Source: Bacteroidota bacterium
GTDB taxonomy: Bacteria > Bacteroidota > Bacteroidia > JABEUT01
NCBI GenBank assembly: GCA_013288345.1
Contig: JABDCA010000009.1
Coordinates: 20,219 to 73,727 of the forward strand
Direction: 5' to 3'
Length of the DNA stretch: 53,509 bases
The notes under the pieces are model-generated. The model did no database searches. It was not told where the DNA came from and worked only from the letters and a program-made list of their open reading frames with translations. Shown one piece after another: positions 26,059 to 34,999 of the stretch; position 1 is the stretch's first letter; each line of letters starts with the position of its first letter. Both the position numbers and the translations under genes were made by a program.

Positions 26059-26483
26059 AAAACTTTATTTTCATATTAACCCTGCTCATATCTACCCTGC
26101 TTATGGCACAGCAGGATACTACCCGCCAAACCTTTAAGATTGGTAAGTGCGGACCTTATGTTGCAGGGAAAAGAAAAGGGAAAATAAATAAAGAGAGATT
26201 ATTAGCAGCCAGGAAAATTGAGATGAGATGGTGTGATGATACAGTTACGTTGACAGGCTTTAAAATGACTATTCAATATAGCACACTAAAAAGCTATGCG
26301 CTTGTAGATAGTCCTATAAAAATTGAGGAAACATCAACCAGTGCAAACTTTACTTCAGCCATGGTTTCAGATATTCGAAAAGCGCCCAAAGGTTCAACTA
26401 TTTTTATTGAGGAAATTTTGTACACTTATCATGGGGTAAGTGGCCAAAAATTGGGGATAGACATAGTATTAACTATTGAATGA
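26055..26483 (+). CDS. Secreted single-domain GldM-like protein
   Basis: 142 residues. The signal peptide ends LLMAQQ. It has the pattern of the last GldM domain: TLTGFKMTIQYS, SANFTSAMVSDIRKAPKGSTIFIEEI. The start overlaps the previous stop (ATGA) and the stop overlaps the next start, so translation is coupled along the run. It is closely similar in layout to 26480-26932 (both begin with DTTR/DSTK and RTFKI-like words after the signal peptide). Confidence 0.5.
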   Translation: MKNFIFILTLLISTLLMAQQDTTRQTFKIGKCGPYVAGKRKGKINKERLLAARKIEMRWCDDTVTLTGFKMTIQYSTLKSYALVDSPIKIEETSTSANFTSAMVSDIRKAPKGSTIFIEEILYTYHGVSGQKLGIDIVLTIE

Positions 26484-26932
26484 TGAGGAAGATTGCTTTA
26501 ATACTTTTACTGCTTACACCTACCCTACTTGTTGCACAGCAGGATAGCACAAAACGAACATTTAAAATTCAGAAGCCAATCACCTATGCATTAATAAATG
26601 GGGTAAGTCTTGGTAGTATTACCAAAAGTGCATTAATAAGAGCAAAGATAATAACCGTTACCGGGCCAACCGACTATAAAATTAAAGGCTTCACTATGTC
26701 TATACAATATAAATGGTCAAATGCCTGCGATACAAGCGCTTCACCTAACCCTATGCAATCAACCAATGCAAATCTTACCCAGGAAATGCTGAGAGCAATT
26801 AGTACTGTCTCCAACAATGTTGCACCTTGTGTTTATAGTGCAACCATCAGGTTCTACAATATACAATATGTATTACCCGATGGCTCTACTCCCAAATTGA
26901 ACGACATACTATTACTTGTTACAGGTAATTAA
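26480..26932 (+). CDS. Secreted single-domain GldM-like protein, last gene of the cluster
   Basis: 150 residues (start at 26480 or at the next ATG, 26483). The signal peptide ends LLVAQQ. FKIKGFTMSIQY-like and NANLTQEMLRAIS motifs match its upstream neighbour, with two extra Cys residues in the mature part. Probably a paralog arising by tandem duplication. No terminator is evident before the glyA promoter. Confidence 0.5.
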   Translation: MMRKIALILLLLTPTLLVAQQDSTKRTFKIQKPITYALINGVSLGSITKSALIRAKIITVTGPTDYKIKGFTMSIQYKWSNACDTSASPNPMQSTNANLTQEMLRAISTVSNNVAPCVYSATIRFYNIQYVLPDGSTPKLNDILLLVTGN

Positions 26933-26950
26933 AGTAAAGAAGCCCTCTTT

Positions 26951-26982
26951 TTTGCTCCATTTCCCCTTTTTTCATAAGTTTG
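26951..26982 (+). promoter_or_regulatory. glyA promoter
   Basis: -33 TTTG (26951-26954), 20-base spacer, -7 TAAGTTTG (26975-26982). This is the best full match to the Bacteroidota consensus in the window. The ATG of glyA is 25 bases downstream. Confidence 0.72.
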
Positions 26983-27007
26983 CTATTCACATTATGCAAT
27001 TTGCTTT

Positions 27008-28279
27008 ATGACAAAGGATATAATATTTAGCCTTATTGAGGAAGAACGTGAACGCCAGGTACGCGGGCTTGAACTTATAGCATCAGAAAATTTTGTAAGC
27101 CAGAACGTGATCAGCGCTATGGGCTCAGTGCTTACCAACAAGTATGCCGAAGGCTTACCGGGCAAACGCTATTATGGTGGTTGCGAAGTGGTTGATAAAG
27201 TAGAGCAACTAGCTATTGACCGTGCTAAAGAATTGTTTGGTGCAGTATGGGCAAACGTGCAACCCCATTCAGGTGCACAAGCCAATGCAGCAGTAATGCT
27301 GGGCGTATTAAAACCCGGCGATAAAATATTAGGCTTTAACCTTTCACATGGCGGCCACCTTACACATGGCTCTCCTGTTAACTTTTCTGGTAAGTTATAT
27401 TCTCCTTCGTTTTACGGAGTAGATAAAGAAACAGGCCTTGTTGACTATGCTGCCCTTGCTGAAACAGCAGCTAAAGAAAAACCAAAACTTATTATTTGCG
27501 GAGCATCTGCCTATTCCCGCGATTGGGATTACAAACAACTACGCGCTGTTGCCGATGCCAATGGCGCATTGCTAATGTCCGATATAGCGCACCCCGCAGG
27601 GCTTATTGCAAAAAAATTACTGAACGATCCTTTACAATATTGCCACATAGTAACTACCACTACACACAAAACCCTTCGCGGGCCACGTGGCGGAATGATT
27701 ATGATGGGCAAAGATTTCCCTAACCCATGGGGCCTTACTACACCTAAAGGCGAAATACGTATGATGTCGGCTATACTCGATTCTGCTGTATTTCCGGGTA
27801 CACAAGGCGGACCATTGGAGCATGTTATTGCTGGCAAAGCCATAGCTTATGGCGAAGCATTAAATGACAAATTTGAAGTATATTGCAGGCAGGTAATTAA
27901 GAATGCACAGGCAATGGCAAAATGTTTTGTAGATAAAGGTTATAACATTGTATCGGGCGGGACAGATAACCACTGTATGCTTATTGACCTGCGTTCGAAA
28001 AACCTAAACGGCAAAATTGCCGAAAACGCTTTGGTAGAAGCTGATATTACGGTGAACAAGAACATGGTTCCGTTTGATGATAAGTCGCCAATGGTAACAT
28101 CGGGCATACGTATTGGCACACCAGCCATTACTACCCGTGGCATTACCGAAAAGGAAATTCCTTTGGTGGTAGAACTTATTGACGAAGCCCTTATGCATGC
28201 CGATGACCACAAGGTATTAAGCACAGTTAAAGGCAAGGTAAATTCAATGATGAAGAAGTACGAACTTTTTGGATGGTAA
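27008..28279 (+). CDS. glyA: Serine hydroxymethyltransferase
   Basis: 423 residues, the usual length. The N-terminus has [11 protein letters not shown] and [15 protein letters not shown]; the PLP lysine is K221 in [14 protein letters not shown]. The enzyme interconverts serine and glycine while loading one-carbon units on tetrahydrofolate, in the cytoplasm. It has its own promoter; the TPR gene follows after 18 bases and may be read through. Confidence 0.97.
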   Translation: MTKDIIFSLIEEERERQVRGLELIASENFVSQNVISAMGSVLTNKYAEGLPGKRYYGGCEVVDKVEQLAIDRAKELFGAVWANVQPHSGAQANAAVMLGVLKPGDKILGFNLSHGGHLTHGSPVNFSGKLYSPSFYGVDKETGLVDYAALAETAAKEKPKLIICGASAYSRDWDYKQLRAVADANGALLMSDIAHPAGLIAKKLLNDPLQYCHIVTTTTHKTLRGPRGGMIMMGKDFPNPWGLTTPKGEIRMMSAILDSAVFPGTQGGPLEHVIAGKAIAYGEALNDKFEVYCRQVIKNAQAMAKCFVDKGYNIVSGGTDNHCMLIDLRSKNLNGKIAENALVEADITVNKNMVPFDDKSPMVTSGIRIGTPAITTRGITEKEIPLVVELIDEALMHADDHKVLSTVKGKVNSMMKKYELFGW

Positions 28280-28297
28280 TTATATAAACTGTTTTTC

Positions 28298-29359
28298 ATG
28301 AAAATAACACTATTAGTTTCCTCATTCCTGCTTTGTGCAGGCAGCCTAATGGCGCAAAACGCTACCCCGGGCGATACTATTAAAACTGCCGGTAATAATA
28401 CCCCTGACCAAAAAGCTCAGATAAGCTACAACAAGGGTATTGAAGATTTTACCAAAGGCGACTTTAAAGCTGCCATTGTAGATTTTGATACAGCTATTGC
28501 TATTCAGCCAACATTCGAACCGGCATATTTGAACCGTGGCAATACCAAGCTAAAGTTGAAAGACTACCAGAATGCCATTACAGATTATACAAAGGCTACC
28601 GAACTAAATCCTAAGGATGATAAAGCTTTTTATGGAATTGGGCAATGTATGACTGGATTAAATTCATCAGATAAAGCAGGTGAAGCATATACCAAAGCAA
28701 TTGAAGCAAACCCTAAAAATGCCGATGCTTATTACTACCGTGGCGAAATTCGTTTTTTAGCCAAGGATTATAAAAACGCACAGGACGACTTTACGCAAGC
28801 TATTAGCAACAAACCAAACTATGCCGAAGCCTTTAACGACCGCGGCAGTTGCAAAATAGAACAGAAAGATTACAAAGGTGGTATTGATGATTATAAAGAA
28901 TCTATAAAGGCAAATAAACTGGCTTCTACCTATAATAACCTGGGCAGCGCACAACGTAAAAACGGAGAGTTAGATGCAGCGCTTGATTCTTATTCGCAAG
29001 CTGTAGCATTGAAAGCTGATTACTATCTTGCTTACAACAACCGTGGCACAGCTAAGTTCGACAAAGGAGATTATGCAGGCGCTATTTATGACTTTAACAA
29101 AGCCATTGAAATAAATGCCAAGTACAGCTACGCATATAATAACCGCGCTTCGGCTGAGTTTAAAATGAAAGACTACGATAAAGCTAAAGCTGATTGTGAT
29201 AAAGCTATTCAACTTGACCCTAATTATGGCTACGCATATTTGAACAGAGGCATTGCAGAAGAGATGATGCGCAAACAAGACGACGCTTGTGCTGACTGGA
29301 AAAAGGCTTCTACACTTGGTGTTCCTGTAGCTAAAGACTATTCTCAAGATTGCCAGTAA
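28298..29359 (+). CDS. Secreted tetratricopeptide repeat protein
   Basis: 353 residues. The signal peptide ends SLMAQN. About eight TPR units fill residues 40-345, with repeated NRGxxK, DYxxAIxDY and EINAKYSYAYNNRA words. It is probably periplasmic or attached to the envelope. It sits directly before the PorE-like gene (19-base gap), so a scaffolding role in the same complex is possible but unproven. Confidence 0.85.
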   Translation: MKITLLVSSFLLCAGSLMAQNATPGDTIKTAGNNTPDQKAQISYNKGIEDFTKGDFKAAIVDFDTAIAIQPTFEPAYLNRGNTKLKLKDYQNAITDYTKATELNPKDDKAFYGIGQCMTGLNSSDKAGEAYTKAIEANPKNADAYYYRGEIRFLAKDYKNAQDDFTQAISNKPNYAEAFNDRGSCKIEQKDYKGGIDDYKESIKANKLASTYNNLGSAQRKNGELDAALDSYSQAVALKADYYLAYNNRGTAKFDKGDYAGAIYDFNKAIEINAKYSYAYNNRASAEFKMKDYDKAKADCDKAIQLDPNYGYAYLNRGIAEEMMRKQDDACADWKKASTLGVPVAKDYSQDCQ

Positions 29360-29378
29360 AACAAAAAATTACCCCCTT

Positions 29379-31442
29379 ATGAAAAAAGTTTTACTCCTCC
29401 TCGCACTTTTTACTGCGCAAATTCTTTCAGCACAACAAAATGTTGAGTTTGAAAAAAAGAACTTTAAGGATAATGTAAAAGGCTTTAAACAAGCCATGGA
29501 CTCAATAAAAGAAGGGGACAAATTCTGGGAAATGCCTTCGCAATTTCCTTCTGAGTGGCACTTTCACTGTATACCTTATTACTTATATGCCAATGCATTC
29601 AATCCCGATAATGCAATGCTGAATTATAAAATTGGAGAATGTTACCTTTCACCATTCTCTCCTTTTAAAACAATGTCTATCCCCTACCTCGAAAAAGCAT
29701 ATAAACTTAACCCGAATATAATGCCTGATATACATTACCTGCTTGGCCGTGCATATCACCTGAATATGGAATGGGATAAGGCTATTAAAGAATACAATAA
29801 CTATGGTGTTACGCTCGACGTAAAAAAACAACAGGCTCAAATTGCTGACACTAAAAAGAAGATACAGGAATGTAAAAATGGTATGGAGTTGGTAAAGCAC
29901 CCGACAAGGGTATTTATTGATAACGTTGGGGCTAGTATAAATACACAGTACCGCGAGTACGGACCTATTATTTCTGCCGATGAATCAGAAATGATATTTA
30001 CATCAAGAAGGCCAAACACTACAGGCGGTAAGCTTGCCGATGATGGACTTTACTTTGAAGACCTGTACATATCCTTATTCAGAAACGGGCAATGGTTACC
30101 TGCTACAAACATGGGGGACCCTATCAATACTGCCGACCATGATGCTACCGCAGGTTTATCGCCTGATGGACAGATACTATATATATACAGGGATGAGAAT
30201 GGTGGAGATATCTACCAATCGTTTTTGGAAGGTGATGAGTGGTCGAAGCCTAAAGAAATGGGCGGAAAGATCAACTCTAAATCGCATGAATCATCGGTTA
30301 GTCTTGCACCTGATAATAAAACATTGTACCTGGTTACCGATCGCCCGGGTGGCTATGGCGACAGGGATATTTACAAAGTAGTATTGAATGACAAAGCAAA
30401 ATGGGGAGAACCTGAAAATCTTGGTCCCACAATTAATACACAATATGGCGAAGAAGGCGTAGACATACAAGCTGATGGTAAAACATTGTTCTTCAGTTCG
30501 CAAGGGCATAATACCATGGGTGGCTTCGACGTGTTTAAATCTGCTTACGATAGCGGCAAATGGTCAGAGCCTGAAAACCTTGGCTACCCTGTAAACACAC
30601 CGGGTGATGATGTGTTCTTCAGTATTTCGGCAAGTGGCAAGCACGGTTATTATGCATCTGTACGTAAAGAAGGTTTTGGCGAAACAGATATTTATAAGAT
30701 CACTTTCCTCGGCCCTGAAAAACCTGTTGCATTAAGTAACGAAGATAACCTGATGGCAGGCAATGCAGGTGGTGTGAGCGATGTTATGATGACATCGGCT
30801 GTTGCAGTTAACAAAACCAAAATGACATTATTAAAAGGTGTCATTACAGATTCTACAACACACCTGCCTTTGGAGGCATCTATTGAATTGGTTGATAATA
30901 AAAAGAATGTGGTTATTGCCGATTTTAAATCGAATAGCAAAACAGGTAAATACCTTGTATCACTTCCTTCAGGAACCAATTATGGTATTGCAGTAAAGGC
31001 AGAGAATTACCTTTTCTATTCTGCTAACTTCGATATACCAGACACTGCTGTTTATCAGGTGGTAGAAAAGAATGTAGCATTACAATCACTCAATGTAGGT
31101 AGCCGCATTGTACTGCGCAATATATTCTTCGATTTCGATAAAGCCACCCTGCGTTCTGAATCAACTGCTGAGTTAGACCGATTAATAAACCTGCTTACAA
31201 CCTATGCTACCTTAAAAATTGAGATATCGGGCTATACAGATAATAAAGGCTCGCAGCCATATAACCAAAAGTTATCTGAGGCAAGGTCTAAATCTGTTGT
31301 AGATTATCTTATAAAACATGGCATTCAGGAAGGCCGCCTTACCTATAAAGGATATGGCATGGATAACCCAATTGCCACTAACGAAACGGATGAAGGCAGA
31401 CAGCAGAACCGCCGTACTGAGTTTAAGATAATTGGCAAATAA
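29379..31442 (+). CDS. PorE-like OmpA-family protein (TPR, PD40 propeller, CRD, OmpA)
   Basis: 687 residues. The signal peptide ends ILSAQQ. TPR-like helices lie at about 65-170. PD40/WD40-like repeats follow at about 185-430 (REYGPIISADESEMIFTSRR, LAPDNKTLYLVTDRPGGYGD, GYGDRDIYKV). A carboxypeptidase-regulatory-like domain lies at about 485-560 (LLKGVITDSTTHLPLEASIEL). The OmpA peptidoglycan-binding domain lies at about 570-687 (NIFFDFDKATLRSES, GYTDNKGS, RLTYKGYG, NRRTEFKI). This four-part order is that of PorE of Porphyromonas gingivalis, a peptidoglycan-bound T9SS component. Many Bacteroidota have several paralogs, so PorE itself is not proved. Confidence 0.83.
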   Translation: MKKVLLLLALFTAQILSAQQNVEFEKKNFKDNVKGFKQAMDSIKEGDKFWEMPSQFPSEWHFHCIPYYLYANAFNPDNAMLNYKIGECYLSPFSPFKTMSIPYLEKAYKLNPNIMPDIHYLLGRAYHLNMEWDKAIKEYNNYGVTLDVKKQQAQIADTKKKIQECKNGMELVKHPTRVFIDNVGASINTQYREYGPIISADESEMIFTSRRPNTTGGKLADDGLYFEDLYISLFRNGQWLPATNMGDPINTADHDATAGLSPDGQILYIYRDENGGDIYQSFLEGDEWSKPKEMGGKINSKSHESSVSLAPDNKTLYLVTDRPGGYGDRDIYKVVLNDKAKWGEPENLGPTINTQYGEEGVDIQADGKTLFFSSQGHNTMGGFDVFKSAYDSGKWSEPENLGYPVNTPGDDVFFSISASGKHGYYASVRKEGFGETDIYKITFLGPEKPVALSNEDNLMAGNAGGVSDVMMTSAVAVNKTKMTLLKGVITDSTTHLPLEASIELVDNKKNVVIADFKSNSKTGKYLVSLPSGTNYGIAVKAENYLFYSANFDIPDTAVYQVVEKNVALQSLNVGSRIVLRNIFFDFDKATLRSESTAELDRLINLLTTYATLKIEISGYTDNKGSQPYNQKLSEARSKSVVDYLIKHGIQEGRLTYKGYGMDNPIATNETDEGRQQNRRTEFKIIGK

Positions 31443-31453
31443 ACCATTGAGGC

Positions 31454-32323
31454 TTGCCATCGCTAACTATAATAATACCCGCATATAACGAAGAAAGGTC
31501 GTTACAGACCTTTTTGCCAGAGGTTATTAATTTCTGCAAGCAGAAGAGTTACAAACTGATTGTAATAAATGATGGCTCAACTGATCAGACGAAAAAGATA
31601 CTCGCAACTTATTCAGGTGAAAGCCTGTTAAAAGTTTTGCACAACAAATTAAATGCAGGTTATGGTGCTGCAATAAAGCGAGGAGTGCGCGAAGCTGACA
31701 CCGATTTTATAGTAACTATTGATGCCGATGGCCAGCATAGCCTTGCTGATATTGATAAACTTTTGCAGAATGCAATTGAAACCGATGCCGATATGGTAGT
31801 AGGTAACAGGGGAAATAGTTCGGGCTATTACAGAAGTATAGGCAAATGGTTTATACGAAAGCTGGCAGGCTTTTTAATGCCACTTGCAATACACGATATA
31901 AATTCAGGAATGAAGCTATATAACACTTCGCTGGCAAAAAAATACATTAATATATGCCCCGAAACAATGGCCTACAGTGATATTATTCTGCTGGCTTTTG
32001 TTTATAAAAGGCGTTTGGTTACTGAAGTGCCTATTACCATTAAACCACGCACCGAAGGTAAAAGCACCATAAATACAATGACCGCTATTGATACGCTGAA
32101 AGAAATAATGAACATTGTTGTTCTGTTCAACCCAATGCGGGTATTTTTTCCTGCAGGTATACTGTGCATACTTGTTTCTGTAATATGGAACATACACATA
32201 TTTTTGAACGGAAACGGATTGAGTACCGGAAGCCTTTTGGGTATTTTAACCGGGTTTATCCTCTTCTCATATGGCTTACTTGCCCACCAGCTAAGCGCAT
32301 TCAGAAGAGAGTCGTTAGAATAG
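31454..32323 (+). CDS. Family 2 glycosyltransferase, membrane-anchored
   Basis: 289 residues with a probable TTG start at 31454. The GT-A fold starts at once (SLTIIIPAYNEERSL), followed by NDGSTDQTKKIL, the DxD motif in VTIDADGQHS and HDINSGMKLY. Two C-terminal membrane segments lie at about 232-252 and 260-280. This is the dolichyl/polyprenyl-phosphate-mannose synthase-like (GtrB/DPM1-like) group. It would transfer a sugar to a lipid carrier or wall polymer at the inner membrane. The stop is 49 bases before the next ATG. Confidence 0.87.
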   Translation: MPSLTIIIPAYNEERSLQTFLPEVINFCKQKSYKLIVINDGSTDQTKKILATYSGESLLKVLHNKLNAGYGAAIKRGVREADTDFIVTIDADGQHSLADIDKLLQNAIETDADMVVGNRGNSSGYYRSIGKWFIRKLAGFLMPLAIHDINSGMKLYNTSLAKKYINICPETMAYSDIILLAFVYKRRLVTEVPITIKPRTEGKSTINTMTAIDTLKEIMNIVVLFNPMRVFFPAGILCILVSVIWNIHIFLNGNGLSTGSLLGILTGFILFSYGLLAHQLSAFRRESLE

Positions 32324-32345
32324 CATCAAATCCATAACAATTTCG

Positions 32346-32353
32346 TAACTTTG
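32346..32353 (+). promoter_or_regulatory. -7 element for the PurF-like gene
   Basis: TAACTTTG, a full match to TAnnTTTG, 19 bases before the ATG at 32373. Confidence 0.5.
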
Positions 32354-32372
32354 TACCTCTAAATTTAGCGGT

Positions 32373-34262
32373 ATGAGTGATGATATTCATGAAGAGTGCG
32401 GAATAGTACTAATCAGGCTGTTAAAACCATTTAGTTATTACCAAAAAAAATACGGAACTGCCTACTATGGCATACATAAGCTTTACCTGCTTATGGAAAA
32501 ACAACATAACCGCGGCCAGGACGGAGCTGGTATTGCAGATGTAAAACTAAATGCAGCACCCGGAACTACTTACATGCACCGTATTCGTTCTACAGCAAAT
32601 AATGCATTGGAAGAAATCTTTGGAAAAGTACAACGTAATATAGATGATGCAATACTTGAGAAAAAAGACACATCTACCGATCCAGAAAAACAAAGTCAGT
32701 ATGTTCCATTTTTAAGTGAACTATTGTTAGGCCACTTACGGTATGGCACTTATGGTAAAAACAATTTTGAATTCTGTCATCCTTTTGAACGCCACAATAA
32801 CTGGCGCACTAAAAACCTGATGATTGCCGGTAACTTTAACCTTACCAATGTTGACGACCTGTTCGATAAGTTATTAGAACTTGGCCAACACCCTAAAGAA
32901 AAGACCGATACCATTACTATCCTCGAAAAAATTGGCCATTTCCTTGATAAGGAAAATGAAAAATTGTTTAGGAAATACAAGCACGAAGGCAAGAACAACG
33001 AAGAAATATCGGAGTTGATTGCAGAGAACATGAACATAAAAGATGTACTGTTTAATGCAAGCAGGCGCTTTGATGGTGGTTATACTATTGCAGGCTTACT
33101 AGGCCATGGCGATGCTTTTGTATTAAGGGACCCTAATGGCATACGCCCTGCATTTTATTACCAGGATGATGAAGTAGTTGTTGTTACATCTGAACGCCCT
33201 GCTATACAAACAGCTTTCAATGTTAGTGCCGATAAGGTAAAAGAACTTCAACCGGGCCATGCACTTATTATAAAGAAAAATAAAACCGTATCTGAAGTAT
33301 CTGTAAACCCTGCACAGGAGAAGCTTTCATGTTCTTTTGAAAGAATATATTTTTCACGCGGTAACGATACCGACATATATAAAGAGCGTAAAATGCTGGG
33401 TAAGCTTTTAGCTAACCCAGTATTAAAAACTATTAATTACGATTTAGAGAATACTGTATTTTCATTTATACCAAACACTGCCGAAGTAGCATTTTTAGGC
33501 ATGATGGAAGAGGTAGAAGCGTACTTAGACAGGGTTAAAGAAAAAGAATTGGAGAGTGGCGATAAAGCCAAGCTGAAAAAACTTTTATCGATTCACCCAC
33601 GTGTTGAAAAGATAGCATTGAAAGACACCAAGCTACGTACATTTATTACCAACGATATTAACCGTGCCGACAAAGCTGCCCACGTTTACGATACTACTTA
33701 TGGCGTAATAAGGCCGGGCAAGGATAACCTTGTAATATTGGATGATTCGATCGTTCGGGGTACTACTTTAAAACAAAGTATTTTACGGATATTAGACAGG
33801 CTTGGTCCAAAAAGAATAATTGTTGTTTCTTCTGCTCCGCAAATACGTTATCCCGATTGCTATGGTATTGATATGGCTAAAATGGGCGATTTGATTGCCT
33901 TTGAAGCGGCTGTATCATTACTGAAAGATTCTTTTAAAGATAACCTATTGGAAGAGATTTACGAAAAAGCCAAGGCACAGGATGACTTACCGTTAGAGCA
34001 AATTGAGAATTTGGTAAAAGGAGTATACGCACCGTTTACAACCGAACAAATATCGGCCAAAATAACTGAGTTGCTCCGCCCTAAAGAGATCAATGCCGAT
34101 ACAGAGATTATTTACCAGGATGTGGCAGGACTGCATAAAGCCATACCAAACCATAAAGGCGACTGGTATTTTACAGGCAACTACCCTACCCCTGGTGGTA
34201 ATAAGGTTGCTAATCGTTCCTTCATGAATTTTATGGAAGGCAAGAACGTTCGGGCTTACTAA
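32373..34262 (+). CDS. Amidophosphoribosyltransferase family protein, long Bacteroidota form
   Basis: 629 residues, much longer than the common ~500-residue PurF. The class II glutamine amidotransferase domain begins with Cys9 (HEECGIVLI), so a short propeptide would be removed to expose the catalytic Cys; EKQHNRGQDGAGI follows. The phosphoribosyltransferase domain has the PRPP motif VILDDSIVRGTT and KRIIVVSSAPQIRYPDCYGI. Extra sequence is spread through the glutaminase half and the C-terminus. PurF catalyses the first step of purine synthesis. Bacteroidota often carry this long form besides a standard PurF, so it may be a paralog with a related role. Confidence 0.82.
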   Translation: MSDDIHEECGIVLIRLLKPFSYYQKKYGTAYYGIHKLYLLMEKQHNRGQDGAGIADVKLNAAPGTTYMHRIRSTANNALEEIFGKVQRNIDDAILEKKDTSTDPEKQSQYVPFLSELLLGHLRYGTYGKNNFEFCHPFERHNNWRTKNLMIAGNFNLTNVDDLFDKLLELGQHPKEKTDTITILEKIGHFLDKENEKLFRKYKHEGKNNEEISELIAENMNIKDVLFNASRRFDGGYTIAGLLGHGDAFVLRDPNGIRPAFYYQDDEVVVVTSERPAIQTAFNVSADKVKELQPGHALIIKKNKTVSEVSVNPAQEKLSCSFERIYFSRGNDTDIYKERKMLGKLLANPVLKTINYDLENTVFSFIPNTAEVAFLGMMEEVEAYLDRVKEKELESGDKAKLKKLLSIHPRVEKIALKDTKLRTFITNDINRADKAAHVYDTTYGVIRPGKDNLVILDDSIVRGTTLKQSILRILDRLGPKRIIVVSSAPQIRYPDCYGIDMAKMGDLIAFEAAVSLLKDSFKDNLLEEIYEKAKAQDDLPLEQIENLVKGVYAPFTTEQISAKITELLRPKEINADTEIIYQDVAGLHKAIPNHKGDWYFTGNYPTPGGNKVANRSFMNFMEGKNVRAY

Positions 34263-34269
34263 AAGCAAA

Positions 34270-34357
34270 TACCCAATATCGAATACTGAACACCCAACTT
34301 CGAAGTTATGGAGTTTATTTCGTTATTTGACATTCCTTGTTGGATATTCGATATTCT
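34270..34357. repeat. AATATCGAATA inverted repeat between convergent genes
   Basis: AATATCGAATA (34275-34285) and TATTCGATATT (34345-34355) are exact complements; AACTTCGAAGTT (34296-34307) is a 12-base palindrome in between. It sits between the ends of the PurF-like gene and the DUF2027-Smr gene and may also end transcription. No terminator with a T-run is seen here. Confidence 0.7.
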
Positions 34358-34360
34358 GTT

Positions 34361-34903
34361 TTAAAAGCTTTCTTTAAATCTATTGCGCGATAATATTCGG
34401 ACTTCAGTAGCTCCGGCTCCATATTTTTGGTATGAACCATCAGAAAACTCAATACCATCATATCGTTTAAGTATATCGCGTATCGATTGGCGTAATACTC
34501 CATTACCAACACCGTGTATAAACACAATCTTCGATACATGGCTGTTTAATGCCTTTTCAAGGCTATTCTGGAAGTGATTGAGTTGCAAACTGAGCTTTTG
34601 CTGGTTGCTCTGGCTATACGAGTGTCCATCGAGGTTTTCTGCATGAAGGTCTACAACCAGCTCATCTTTGGAATGTGGCTTAGCAGGTGCTTTATGGACT
34701 TTTTTGCCCAGAGGTTCTTTTTGGCTCGTGCTAACATTAGTCAGCGAAATAGGGCTTACCGAAACCAATTCGTTTATATTCACCTCAATTTCAATGCCTT
34801 CTGTAAGCTCTATGACTATTCTATGAGCAGAAATAACCCTTGTAACGGTGCCTTCGCCCTTTTCGTGTAAAAACCTAACTTTGTCACCTGGCTTATAGGA
34901 CAT
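34361..34903 (-). CDS. Short DUF2027-Smr protein
   Basis: 180 residues. The N-terminal beta domain (about 1-50) starts KPGDKVRFLHEKGEGTVTRV, typical of DUF2027 and MutS2-associated proteins. A Lys-rich linker follows, then an Smr domain (about 80-175) with DLHAENL and HGVGNGVLRQSI. Smr domains are nucleases or nucleic-acid binders. Usual DUF2027-Smr proteins are roughly twice as long, with a middle domain missing here; there is no sign of a frameshift, so this looks like a natural short form. Confidence 0.8.
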   Translation of the reverse strand: MSYKPGDKVRFLHEKGEGTVTRVISAHRIVIELTEGIEIEVNINELVSVSPISLTNVSTSQKEPLGKKVHKAPAKPHSKDELVVDLHAENLDGHSYSQSNQQKLSLQLNHFQNSLEKALNSHVSKIVFIHGVGNGVLRQSIRDILKRYDGIEFSDGSYQKYGAGATEVRILSRNRFKESF

Positions 34904-34924
34904 GCTTTTGCAGTAAATTTATGT

Positions 34925-34957
34925 CAAAATTAAAGTATTCTTGTTGGCTAGTTCAAA
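34925..34957 (-). promoter_or_regulatory. Promoter of the DUF2027-Smr gene
   Basis: Minus strand: -33 TTTG (34954-34957), 21-base spacer, -7 TAATTTTG (34925-34932). It overlaps the divergent rplS promoter. Confidence 0.6.
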
Positions 34958-34974
34958 TATAATTACTAATATTG
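34941..34974 (+). promoter_or_regulatory. Probable rplS promoter
   Basis: TTG (34944-34946), 20-base spacer, TAATATTG (34967-34974), one base from the -7 consensus. The ATG is 25 bases downstream. It overlaps the opposite promoter, so the two may compete. Confidence 0.5.
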
Positions 34975-34999
34975 CAGCCCTTTTGAAAAAAATAGCGCC

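Noticed and set aside
34315..34539. 74-codon minus-strand frame overlapping the Smr gene
   Set aside because: It runs from the intergenic repeat into the Smr domain in another frame and has no support of its own.
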